64,000 nt of DNA from Eleginops maclovinus. Its lineage: Eukaryota; Chordata; Actinopteri; Perciformes; Eleginopidae. A program made the position numbers and the translations under genes. This document shows positions 13,578-25,200 of this stretch, in pieces. The stretch covers positions 11,095,043 to 11,159,042 of the forward strand of contig NC_086362.1 in assembly GCF_036324505.1 (NCBI RefSeq), given 5' to 3'. The notes under the pieces were generated by a model. That model was not told the DNA's origin and made no database searches. It saw only the letters and a program-made list of their open reading frames with translations. Position 1 is the stretch's first letter, and each line of letters starts with the position of its first letter.

Positions 13578-14975
13578 CTTTTATTTCCAAAGATGCATTA
13601 TGAAAAATCGACCATTTCCATGCAAATGGTAGAAGCCACAACCCCAAACACTAATCTCAAAGACCGTGCCCGGAAATGCAGTGAGGCAAAAGAGTAAAAG
13701 TGATCTAGGAACAATTTCACAGCCAACAAAGTAACATCAGCATGAGCCTCTACAGACAATAGCATGTCATCTCAAGGTCCACTGCAATCTTTAAGAAAAA
13801 CAACTCAAAAAACCTCAGTGTTAAGATTGTCTCAGCAGTGAGAGCTAACTATAGAGTGCTGCGTGTTTTCGTTACCTCATACTGTAATTGTAAAGTTCAC
13901 CTGAACCTGTAAGACACTTTGACGCCATCGAGCAGAGTACTGCTGTAAATATGAATACAAAGTTAGTGTTTGACATGTCAATTCCTTCCAATAATCAATC
14001 TGATAAATATCATTTGGCAATTTAAATAAGTAGAACTGTACATGTCTTGGAAAACCCTGCCTTTAAAAGGAACGAAACCTCCATAAATAATCGTTGTTTC
14101 AGATATGTTGCTGCTGAGTCAGCCAACAACAACCTTAGGAAAATGTCGACTCAGCATTATCTAAAGAGCATTACAGCGCTGTGGTTTGAACTACATAGCC
14201 CTTAACAAGAGGATACCAGTGTTGATGCTTCTTCAACAGACTCCATGCATAGAACATGTCACTGTACATAACAGGCATTCCCACAAAAGTGCACCATTTT
14301 GAAAAACATAATAAATCTCAGTAATAGAGGACCGAAGCGATTTCCATTCAGAAACGAGTAAAAAACATGTAGAAGCCATAACCACACAACAATGTGTTTT
14401 CAAACAATAAATAATTAGCAGTAGTTTTTTTTCTCTTTCCTGTATAATACAAGCGTTCATCCACCGGATATTAGGACACCGCTTGCATCAGTGTGAGAGG
14501 ACAGAGTGATAGTCATTGCACAACCAAAGCTTAACATTTCACCTGTGTGTTACAGTGTTCCGCCACACGACCAAAACCGCGGACAAACTCACCGGAAAAC
14601 AGGCAGGTGAGAAGCCGCTTCTCTTCGAAACTCAGTGCAACTTTAGAAATGTAGCCCTTTTTTTTTCCTTAAAGAACCTCTGAAAATTATAGACACTTTC
14701 TCCAAACCGTTCCTGATAATCTACCACCTAGAGTAGATAGAGTAGAGAGCGATGCAATACAATTCATTCACAGTCTGACTTAAATAAACACTATGTACAA
14801 TCAGGGCCTAGGCTTCAGCTGCCGCTAAATCAGCCGTTTTTGGTGCCTTTTGCCTGAGCCAATCGGGGGCTTCAGGAGGACACACGACAGATCAAGGCCA
14901 AAATCACCCGCGTTGAGATTTGGCATCCTGGGAGATTAAGAGATTATTTTTTCACATGGCACTTCTTGGTGAAGT
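13578..14975 (-). other. probable long 3' UTR of the CaMKII-inhibitor-like gene
   Basis: Below the stop at 14976-14978 there is no other gene for 1.4 kb. The first good minus-strand AATAAA is the complement of TTTATT near 13579. CAMK2N genes are known for long 3' UTRs. The end point is inferred. Confidence 0.45.
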
Positions 14976-16322
14976 TTAGGAGATAGGCGACATGGTTACA
15001 GGACACTGGCCGTTGTTGTTCATGATATCATCCAAGTCTTCATCATCCAAGTCCACTGAGGAGGAAATGGCAAAGGTCAGAAATGTGGGAAGGTCAAGAA
15101 ACTCTAATTTTCTGTGAATAAAACAGCCTGCATGATTTATTACAATTGTTTTCACCTGCCAAAATATATTTCATGGTTGCTCTGAAGAGGCTTTCTTAAA
15201 CTAAAGCACACAACAGCATGATGCGATAAAAGCAGATCTGTATTCACTACACTTTTTCTTCAGAAATATCATAACGACATAAAGCCTCTTCTAAAAAAAG
15301 AAAAATGGATTTCATTCCCTCGTTTAAGACATGAGTTTCTTAGTTTGAAGATATTACTGAAAAAGAGAATTCAATGAGTTATGCAGTGCAGTCTTTAGAA
15401 TCATAATTATTCTGATGTCCTACAGTTTGTCTGTGTCTAGCTTTTCAGAAGAGATCACATAGCCTCATTTATCCTCCCTGCATTTGCTTCAAATTAACCC
15501 CAGGATTGATTTTTAGGACACACTCATTTGTTCTAGCACTGCAGAATATAGCCCCAGCATACATCTGTTGACTTACTTCTATATATCTTTACGTATATCA
15601 GATCCTAAAATAAAAATATATCCAAGCAGTCCTTCATCTGGACTTCAACTTGCAACCTTGTTGAAAACTCATTTAATGAAGTTCCTGCCTTTAATTCCCT
15701 TTGTTTCATATGTTTTTTATTATGAGGGTCGAGTGCAAGTGCATTATTTTTGTATTATTGGTATACAACCTTTTAAACCTTGTTTTGAAAGTTGCTATAT
15801 AAAAGTAACATTATTTTGCATGTCATGTTTTAAATGATCTGTCCAAAGTGGTTAAATCTCCTATAACATACTCATTTTTATTCATAGTATCTATAAGAAT
15901 GTATATACTGGTCTATTATGTAGTGTATTTAATATTTATACTATAGTGTTTACCTATAATACTGTTTATAGCTTCTTTTTCAGTCATAATTATATAGTTA
16001 TATTATTCCTATACAGTGCATTTCACTTTACTGCTTCTCTTGCTCTTATGGTGAGATGCGTTGTGTGGTCTAACTGAATCTATTGTATGATGTGCGTGTC
16101 ACGGTCATGTTTCTGATCTATGCAAAGCAGCAGTCACGCACCTTTCTTAGTTCGACCAATCTGGCCGAGTTTGGGGGCCCTCTGTCCGAGTCTCTGAGGG
16201 TTGGCTCCCCCGCCGTCCCCGTTGACCTGGGGGTGTCCCGGGTTGTACTGGCCCGCCGGACCTGGCTGCCGTGGGGGCCCGCTGGGGGGGATGAGCTCCG
16301 GGATCCCTGAAGCTCCGTACAT
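14976..16322 (-). CDS. divergent CaMKII inhibitor (CaM-KIIN family), two exons
   Basis: Coding exons are 16322-16142 (donor GTGCGT) and 15055-14976 (acceptor TTTCCTCCTCAG, stop TAA), 86 aa. The core APKLGQIGRTKK matches the CaMKII-binding segment of CAMK2N1/2 (PPKLGQIGRSKR in human). It is followed by an acidic stretch (VDLDDEDLDDIM) in place of VVIEDDRIDDVL, and the intron falls right after the TKK. The family binds the catalytic domain of active CaMKII and inhibits it. The N-terminal half is Pro/Gly-rich and unlike CAMK2N1/2. The start is the only ATG in frame in this exon, with G at -3. A spliced 5' UTR is likely: acceptor TTTCACAG at 16485 and an upstream exon ending at 16801 with donor GTGAGG. 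An added coding exon upstream cannot be excluded. The usual length is 78-79 aa. Confidence 0.75.
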
Positions 16323-16800
16323 GTCTCCGGGTGCGCCTTCTCCTGATTGGCCGCTAGATGTCCACACTGCCCAGGCTTTGTGTCGTGTCGAAAGGCTTCT
16401 CACTTCCGCAATGGCATTCAACAATGAATGTATGAACGACGCCCGACAGAATGCTGGAAATGACAGAGGGAAAGTCCTCGTAGCCTGTGAAAGAAATACA
16501 TACGTTTGTCAAAAATAGATCTCCTGCGTCAGAGAGCGGCCGGCTCTGGACAAGTGCGCAACACTTCTACGCTGTTTATACTCAAATAAACGATGTTTTT
16601 CTAACATGTTTCCACTCTTATTTAACTAACATGTGTAGTAAATGCCTCCCTGGTCCGAATAATAGCTGAACAGCACAATAACGTGTGTTCGGTTTGAGCT
16701 ACTCGCTATTATAAATTGCTTTTCCGCCCGCTTCTGAAATAAACAGAGCTCTCTCACAACCCTTTAGGAATACTAGTAAATATGATTGATATTACCTCAC

Positions 16801-16905
16801 CTCTTGTTCACTGAGGCCGCAGTATGAGCTGGATCCAGTGAAAGCGGCTCCTAACTGAGAACACTGTTGTTGTTTATCAGAGCTCGCTCCCTCTCTCTCT
16901 TGGCA
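16801..16905 (-). other. predicted 5' UTR exon and CpG-rich promoter of the CaMKII-inhibitor-like gene
   Basis: On the minus strand a strong donor (AAGAG, then GTGAGG) follows 16801, pairing with the acceptor at 16485. The exon's upstream limit is a guess. Sequence from 16130 to 17110 is GC-richer than its surroundings, as in CpG-island promoters. Confidence 0.4.
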
Positions 16906-18223
16906 TAACACGGAGGAAGCGTCGATTTAAAGGGGCCTCTCTCCCTTTTCTCTGCCTTGGGGATTTCCTCGTATTGTGCCTTGACTCATAGCGGCGTGGG
17001 GACGTCACGCCGTGCGGTTGATTGAAGCGACAATGCTGACTCTTCGGATTGTACGTTGGAGGTGTGCCAAAGTTTTGAGGGTGCAGTGCGTAATTACGCA
17101 CCTTCGGTTGTGAGAGTGACTCAGGCGCCAGCCAATAACAGAGCTGCTCAGTAAACCCATTATTGTGTTATGTCAGAGGCAGCAGTTAACTCACTTAACT
17201 GAAGTTATATAGTCCAACATTTCCAAACTGTTTCCGTTGGTCAGTGATTTATTGACTGTATTATTTGCTTGGTTGTTAATTTCAACTGCAGTTTGTTGAA
17301 TGGACCTAACATATTTGTCAAAGTCCGTTTATACATTGATTTGAGTTTTCCCTTACAGTCTAACTCTTACCTAACAGCCCTACCAATAATCTCTGCATCA
17401 CATAACCATGACCTGTCCCACAAAGGATAATCCCTAGTTATGAATAACAGTTTTCTAATGTTTCTGGCTTGAATTGTTATAAATATGATGCATAATTATC
17501 ACAATTCATCAACTTTGGAATGACTTAGCATGTCGAAGCCATAATAGCAAGTCCTTAAACCAAATCAAAACACCAGTCATGCTGTCTCTACAAACCTCCA
17601 CTGTGCGGCCTAACATTTTTCAAACTTTTATTAGAGATCCAAACACTTTCAAATATTCCAAACATTCCAAGTTATAGATGGGCAAATGTACACACATTAC
17701 AATGTAAAACTTTGCCTGAATGCATAACACTTTGTGAAAATGTGGTAAAGGTGATACTACTAAAAAAAACGGGGTGGGAGAGAAGTTTCCTCTGGAAGGA
17801 ACACAGGGGGCCTTTGCAGACCATTTATATGCACCAAAACCTATACAAACACACTACAGGAAAGAGAAAACCCCAAAAAAGCATGTTTAAACGTATTAAT
17901 TAAAAGATATATATAAAAAATAAACATTATATATTATGATGTTTTAAACACACAGCTGAATACTATTACACATTTGGATAAGGCTTATTTGAGTACATTT
18001 TATTGTCCCTATGACCACCAAACGAGTTTTAAGAACAAGTTTGACTGATTGCTTGTGTTTTTGTTTCTCTACCTGTATGTTGGATGTGTAATCTCTATTA
18101 TCATAGCATTGTAGGAATGAATCCAGGCACAGTTGAGAGATTACCCACCACCAAAAATCCCCTTGCTAGGCATGCCAACTGTGATCTGATCAAATGTTGC
18201 ACACGTACATGGTGGGTAGTTGG
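16906..18223. other. intergenic region between divergent genes
   Basis: Contains the left gene's promoter side and then AT-rich sequence. No ORF or repeat family recognised. Confidence 0.6.
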
Positions 18224-18230
18224 TATATAA
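18224..18230 (+). promoter_or_regulatory. TATA box of the CXCL17-like gene
   Basis: TATATAA lies 70 bases before the ATG at 18300, giving an expected start of transcription near 18255 and a short 5' UTR. Confidence 0.6.
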
Positions 18231-18299
18231 TTGAGAGTTTTTTCTTCTCCTTTAGAACAATGAAACACTGTTTCGGAACGGATCGAACACCCTGCCGTC

Positions 18300-19086
18300 A
18301 TGTCCAGGATCATAGGTGTAACGCTCCTGCTCATCATTCTGGCTGATAACTTCAGCAGCACAGGTAAATTCAAATGAAATTGGATTTGAATTATTCCTGC
18401 ATAACCAATCTTATCTTGACAGCAGACGGTCGTTTGGTAATGGAATATTGTTCCACATAAGTGATTTATTTTTCCACTGTGTGCAGCCTCACACGCAGGA
18501 TTTCATGTGTCCAAAGGTCACATCCGCAAGTGCAGGTGCAGAGGTGAGTGTGCATTGGTCTTTCATACATGTTGGTTAAAGATTTGTTAAAAGTCTGCAA
18601 AGAAAAGTACCTTACCATGCTAGCTGTCATGATACTGCATCGGGGTCTTCTATAGCCTTTAAAGATGGAATTTTTTTACAAATGTCTCCAGCAAAAACAA
18701 TAGTGCAGTCTGCAGGTAAAGCAGCCAAAAAGCATTTTAAGTGGTTATGACCTAAGTTGTTATGGTGTGCATTTTCGATGAACACCTTTGTTTTCATTGC
18801 AGTTTTAACTAATGGAAAAACAATGTGTCACAGCCCACTGTTTCCAATAAACCGCAGAGAAAAACTGAATCTGTCTAAATGCCTTTGCAGCAAAAAACAA
18901 CAACACCGTGAGTGATTTTGTATGTGGGTGTGAAATATTGAGTGAGAGGAATTTCTCTTTTCCGTGCTAATATTCAGTAAAGATGTTTCATTTATTGCCA
19001 TGTTTTTCTCCTTATTTGTAGAGTTTCCAGACTTAAAGGCAGCCTGCACCACAAGGCGTCCCGGATTGCCAATCTCCATGATATGA
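18300..19086 (+). CDS. small secreted six-cysteine protein, candidate fish CXCL17
   Basis: Four exons: 18300-18363, 18487-18543, 18803-18907 and 19022-19086, all GT-AG, 96 aa. The first exon is a signal peptide (MSRIIGVTLLLIILADNFSS). The mature part is basic with cysteines in the order CRC, C, CLC, C and ends RRPGLPISMI. Human CXCL17 also has two C-x-C pairs about 22 residues apart (27 here), basic spacers, six cysteines, a four-exon gene and a C-terminal LPL. Recent work, as I recall it, ties an aliphatic-Pro-aliphatic C-terminal motif in CXCL17 to GPR25 activation; LPI would fit. Spacing does not fit classic CXC chemokines. Two cornifelin-like genes follow, and CNFN neighbours CXCL17 in human 19q13.2. 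Primary similarity is low, so the call rests on architecture plus synteny. A poly(A) signal AATAAA lies at about 19199 or 19211. Confidence 0.6.
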
Positions 19087-19259
19087 ATCAGTGGAATTAC
19101 GCGGAGATAGTCATGATCAATCAAATTGCACTCAAGATCTCATTATAATCACTTGGTGTTAACCATTATCACATCCTCCTCTACTCAACTGTGATTTTTA
19201 ATAAATTGTAAATAAAGATACTTTGTTTTGCTTCTTTGTTTGTGCATGCTTGTACGGTG

Positions 19260-19360
19260 TAAGTGGAGCAGAGCAATAGTTTGACATTTTGGGAAATATG
19301 CTTACTCATTCTTGCTAAGCGTTATATGAGAAGATCTATGGATCACACAAATATGTATTC
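19260..19360 (+). repeat. fragment of the common percomorph repeat
   Basis: TTGACATTTTGGGAAATATGC, broken here as GACATTTTGGGAAATATGC, then CTTACTCATTCTTGCTAAG and ATGAGAAGATC. This is the usual opening of the family whose later part is at 11075-11410. Confidence 0.6.
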
Positions 19361-19734
19361 CCTGGAATGTTTACCTATCGCCTTTGCGTTATTTTTATTG
19401 CAAACTAATCAGAGGAGACTGGGCAATGTTTTGAAAGAGGGCCTTAAAAAGACAGGCGCTAAAACGGAGCGTTTCAGGCACAGGGTAAAAAAAGGTATAT
19501 TCAAATAGACAGTGTGAGAATGATATTGTGTTTTTTCTAACAATGAATCTTTTAACGTGATCTAATGGAAGCCGAAAATAGAAGAACATTTAAATGATAT
19601 GTCACCTATACAAAGTTTAAAACAGTGTCAGGTATGAGCATGGAATGGCAATGGTTTTCCTAAACCAAATCCCTTCCTTATTATTCAAATATTCTTTTAC
19701 TTTTCAATTCGCTGTATAAAATAGGTTGTAGTAA

Positions 19735-20170
19735 AGTAGATTAAAGTACTGTACTTATTTTGAGTTACTTGTTCTTAACTTGAGTATTTCCATGTTATGC
19801 TACTTTGTACTTCTACTCCACTACATGTATTTAATCCCTTTAGTGACTTTACAGATCTGGATTAATGATGGTAAATATAATCAGCCCTTAAATCAGACTT
19901 TAGTTCACCTGGAGTAAATTCAGCAGCTACCCTGCAGTATACAAAGCCATTCAAACTAGCTGCACCTTTACCAGCTCTGAGAACACTTTAATGATCAATA
20001 ATTATAAAACATATCAGAGATATTATTCTGAAATGGACCAATCTGCATAGTAAGTACTTTTATTTTTGTTTTGATGCTAATACCTTTCTACTTTTACTGT
20101 AACGGAGTATTCCTACATTCTGGTACTTCTACGTTTACTCAAGTACAAGATCTGAGTACTTCTTCCATTT
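19735..20170. repeat. hAT-type MITE, copy 2
   Basis: From about 19780 to 20042 it matches 2870-3165 base for base apart from a few changes, including GGATTAATGATGGTAAATAT and CAGCTGCACC-like words. The right end also reads AGATCTGAGTACTTCTTCC. It is shorter than copy 1 at both ends. Confidence 0.7.
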
Positions 20171-21689
20171 CTGGTCAGTTTTGATTCTGAATGATCATGT
20201 TCTAAATGTGGATGGATCTTTTCTACCCACCATGAATGTCACCTTTAAACCTGTGTGTGATTAACTGTGTCAGCTGCTACCCTTAAGGAAGAGGGGACAG
20301 GTTTTTTCTTGATAGGGGTAGGATTTACTCCTGTTTCACTCCTGACAGTAAAATCAGATATAACAGTACAGCAAATATGTTGCATTTTAATATGTTAATT
20401 TTCCCATTGCTTGTGAGAATAATCCCGTTTGATTTGATGTGTTTTTCGCTGAGCAGAATCTTTGTAAAAGCTCAATTCTAACAATCGTCATAGCTCACTT
20501 CAGAAAAAGTAAAACTTGTGCATTTCTTTAATTTGGTTGATTTGACTGACTTAAACAAACATCTTTTGTTACCATTGATACGGTGTGTCTCCCCTTTAAT
20601 GGGGCCTTTTGAGCCAGATCATAACAAAACGAATACTCTCAATTTGCTCTATGATGACTTTTTGTCCTGAGTAACTCTTTTCCACCGTGAAGATAAACTT
20701 CAACTTATCTCTAAATAACATTTTTTTGGAATGCAGGTCAGCAGATAGGGAACACGGGGACTTGTTTACCCACCTTATCTGGCAGTTTGGTGTTTACACC
20801 AAAACACTGCAGTGAAGCAAAGAGCACTCACTGTGAGAAAAAGTCTCTCAGTAGATAAGAAAACTGTGGCCAGTACATTCCTGTCCGGGGATTTTTGATA
20901 ACTAAACTCAGACAGGTAAGTCATTATGCTTGGTTACACATTGTTTGTCAAAGGGACGTAAATCATTGTTTAACAAAAGTTGGAAAACTGCTGAAATCTT
21001 CCTCTCCGTTCACTGAGGAGCAGAGCTAAAGAGTAACTCAGGTCAGGAGACAGTTGGTTTAATCCTGAGTGAGTGAGGGGCGTGGACTCTGTTCAGAGCC
21101 AGCTCCTCACTGGTGAGCTTATTCTTTGAAAGAGTTAATAGCTACCTGTGGATGTTGTTTAAAACCCAGGATTATAGGTCACGGATACCAAGTTTGCTGC
21201 TTTGTATTCTCTTATCTGCCTGGTGTTAATGTGTACAGCTGATCAGAACAGGCAGTGTTTCATTAGATGCCACTTTATACTTCTAGCACAATATGTTTTT
21301 ACATTACTTTATATCTGTAGAAATATGGTTGCTGTTAAGATAAGATAAGAATTACTTTACTAATCCCAAACTGAGAAATGTTTGTGTTGCAGCAGCACAA
21401 TACAATATACCCCAATAAAGGGTACACCACTACGGACTAAACATATTTGCTAATGTAGTCCATATACAGTAGGTTGTAAAATGACACAAAAAGCCTTCAT
21501 CATTATTTTTCTTTAAATTAGAATTAATATATTAGCACAAATAGAAAAAAGTATTCATAAAAATGAATATAAATGATTAAAGGAGCTGTTTGAGATTTAG
21601 ACAACTCTTTATTTTTAAGTTGAGCTCTAGGTTTTAATATGCTCTGAATCCTCACACTTTAATACTAAATGTATGAAACAGGACCGGAA

Positions 21690-22060
21690 TTCTTTTTTAT
21701 TTTATTTTAGAGGAACCCAGCAAACTGGTGTCTGTGATGGGGGGAAAGTGGGGTTAAAGGAATGTAAGGCTGGAAGGATGCAGAGATGCTCTGGTTTTCC
21801 TGAAGAGTTAGATAAAGCATGCTGGCAGCAAAGATGGCCATTAGAGCTGGGTTGAAGAAGTGAAGGGCCGGCTTGATTGATAGGCAGGTTTGCTGATTGC
21901 TGATTCAGGCTAGGTGAGTAGTGAGACGGAGAGACAGGTCAACCGGGGAAAGGAAACAAGAAAAGATAAAACTTGCACCAAGCATACAAAACTCGTACTA
22001 AACAGCAGAACAATAGTAAACAACACAGGCAGACAGGTGTCAAAGAGGAAGAACTGTGGC
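21690..22060. repeat. probable dispersed repeat fragment
   Basis: GA-rich block with GGCAGGTTTGCTGATTGCTG and GAGACGGAGAGACAGGTCAA. It looks like fish repeat sequence of the same style as 5340-5712 and 26090-26330, but I cannot assign it. Confidence 0.3.
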
Positions 22061-22273
22061 AGTGTATCATATTTAGAGCTGATACTTCATTTTGTAAGGT
22101 CTTTCTACAGTCTAAAGCGAGCACTGTTTTATATTGGAAGTAGAAATTATAAGGAGGCACTATTGGTTAGCTGAGGAATAGGATTTCTATCTTAATTATT
22201 AGTTCCATATTAAAAGCATTACAACCATAATTTAACCCTGACTCCTCTGTGGTTTTGTAGGGTCAGCCTAGCT

Positions 22274-25200
22274 ATGTATCGACAGGTGGTCGAGGTCCAG
22301 CCGGAGAGCAGGGTTCATGTGGAAGGTCAATGGAGTACTGGCCTGTGTGAGTGCCATAAAGACGTGGGAGACTGTAAGTGTCCAAACATGAGTAAATACC
22401 CTGATTCAGAATTTTATGACATTTCTGACAACTCTTGAAGCAAAAAACCTATCCTGATATGACGAATGTCTATCATGCCTTGTATACTGTTCTGATGTGT
22501 GTGTGTGCAGGCTGTTTTGCCCTGTGCTGCCTCCCAGTGTTTACCTGCAAGGTGACCAGAGCAGTGGGCGCCTGTGCCTGCCTGCCTCTGCTCGACTGTA
22601 TCGGCTGCGTCCCCCCTGCCTCTCTCGCCATGAGGGCATCTGTCAGGCAACGATACGGCATAAAGGTAATAGATTTACCTTTGAAATACATCATTTAATA
22701 AATATTTACTATACTTTTGATATATTTTCCCCTGATTGTCTTTGTTCATTTAAGTTGTCTCCCATTGACTTCCATTATTGTCACATTGCCATTAAGACAC
22801 TCCAATGGGTAATTTTAAATGGGAATTTTAACAGGTGCTTACACAAAGACTGAAAATGTAAACCTATATCATTTTAACAATCCAGTAATTACAGCTACCT
22901 AACATCTGATAGCTATCTTGAAAACTCATAGCTTAGTTTAATTTTGAGATAAAGAAGAATTGACTGAAATACAGCTAGTGCATGCCTTTACTGTTTGGAA
23001 AAAATGCTCAACTACCTTAAAGCATATTGCAATTCAATTAGTTCTCGATTGACAGGAAATTTAGAAGGCAAAGTAGCTAGAGCCGGGCTAAACTACATTT
23101 TTTAAATCTGAAAATTTAAAAAGAGCTGTTACTGCCCGGCTCATAGGCTGCAACAAAGATGGGAGGCCAGAAAAGCATATTTATTAAAATGTAACAAAAC
23201 CAAAGGACTTAACAAACCTAAGCAAACATGGAAGTCAATTATCAGTAATGTTTGCATGTATGGGTGAGTGAAAATGTGCAACAAACAAAGACATGACAGA
23301 TAAACATTCACCAGCATCCAACAAATTACCTACAGCTAGACAAAGCTTGCATCCACCATCATTCCAGCTCCCATAAACTAGACTCAACATAGGCGCCAAA
23401 CCGAAGCAACAACCAAACATTCATCCGAAACAAACGGCTCACTAGCCAAGTAAGTTGTCCTAAGACGCACAGCACCGAGGCAACCGAACAATGCAAAGTT
23501 CTCCCAACAAAGACATGAGCTGCAGCGCTTATGTTCCCAAAGCTTACAGACCTAACTGACCACTTGCAGACACTCACAGCATATTACCACTTTAGCATGT
23601 ACTGACTTCCAACCAGAACTAAAGTAGCCTCCTGCACTAAGATATCACAAAAACCCCCAAACTTTCAGCACCAACAAAGCCAAACGGTTTACCAGGATTA
23701 AGCTTCCAATGGAAAAATACCCAAATTCTTTGCAGATATCTTGTTTTCTCTCAGACTAACTGCTAAAAGGCTATTATGGAATATTTTCCCATTGACGCCA
23801 AGATAAACTGTCTACCCCAGCTTGGAATTATTTACGTTGACGGGAATGTTCCTGGTTCGGATGTTGTGATCAACTTGAACAATGCAGCTGATGCCTCACG
23901 TACCTCACCATATCCCTAATTCAATTACACCTGAGCTGCTGGAGCTTGGAATAATTGTGCTTGCTGCTGAGAAGATGGAGATTTTTAAGTTATAAAACAC
24001 AATAGCAGCACTCCGGGGAAATATCTGCAACAACACTTAATGACAAGGGTTATTACTTTAGCAATCCAAACAATGCTTCGAGCAATATCGTGACATCCAG
24101 ATATGATGAGAATGCAGTGAAATCAGGATACGTTTGCTAAATCAATAGCTCTGCACTAGAGTTATAAATAAACCTAATGAATAAACAACTAACTGTTAGT
24201 GCCTCTAAGATAGAGCAGGCTGCTCACACTGCCCACACGGTTTCACGGCTGTTTGTCCGCACTTAACACGCCACAAAACCGCGTGCATGACCTCAGATCT
24301 CAACAGACATCAGTGCACATTCAAAACAGATGTTGGGCATGCAAACAGCAACATGCCGGGGCCAACTTAGGACTGTGATGTTGGATAAGTGGAGCAGTTG
24401 GTTTCTGGGACAGTGCAGAGAAAGAGAGATAAGACTGGAAGGTGGGAGTGGTTGGAGGCCAAGCAGGCAGAAGCTGGAGCAATGCCATCGGAGAGAAGGG
24501 GGCGGTTGGAAATGTTGGCTTTTTTGGAGGTGGAGTGGGCCGTGGATCGCTGTCGATGCTGCAGAGCAAGGAAGGTGCCAGAAGTTCTTATGCAAACAAG
24601 TCCCAGCATGTAGGCAACAACGCTCTCATGGGTGAAAGGACACGATGCTGTAACAGTGAGCATCATGAGAGTAAAACGGTAGATTGTGCCCATCATTTGC
24701 ATTTGAATTAGAAGTTATGGATCTTCTTTTTAAGTCTTTATTTCTTGATCTTGATGTTGGTATTTGTAGCCATGCATGTATGCAGGGGTGGCAGTGTTGG
24801 TTGGTCTACCACTTCGGTACGGACTGAAATATCTCAAGATGAGTTACCCAATAATCACATGTATGTTCCCCAAAGGACTTGTGCCGGTTTACGTTTATAG
24901 GCTGGTGTTGAGTGAAAAGTGACATTTGGTAAAGTAAAACTAAATCACTGTCACATCAACCACAATCAAACCTGCGCAACGAGCACAGCCTCACTGCGTA
25001 GCTGTTTTAACTCCAAAACTTACTTAATTATTTTATCCCTTGCTAATTATGTTTGTCATGTTTATGCTTTCACAGCTTTTTCAGTTAATATTCAATTTGT
25101 TGCAATGCTAAGAAGTAATGTTTTTAATTGTGCGCCTTTAAAAGCACCCAAGGAAACCCAAAAGTATGTAGTGAAACAGGGGACATGTGTCACTACAGTG

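Larger units (their letters stand above)
19087..22273. other. CXCL17-like 3' UTR, repeats and upstream region of cornifelin-like gene 1
   Basis: Holds a repeat fragment at 19260-19360, a hAT MITE copy at 19735-20170 and another repeat-like block at about 21690-22060. A possible non-coding first exon of the next gene ends at about 20913 with AGACAG before GTAAGT. Its partner acceptor (TTTGTAG) is at 22260, 14 bases before the ATG. Confidence 0.5.

Noticed and set aside
16134..16424. Longer N-terminus for the CaMKII-inhibitor-like protein, starting at 16424
   Set aside because: That codon is TTG; the first ATG in frame is at 16322.
19022..19146. Alternative reading of the CXCL17-like last exon using an acceptor two bases later, giving a longer tail
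   Set aside because: It would lose the sixth Cys and the LPI end and needs the second of two adjacent AGs; the first is normally used. RNA would settle it.
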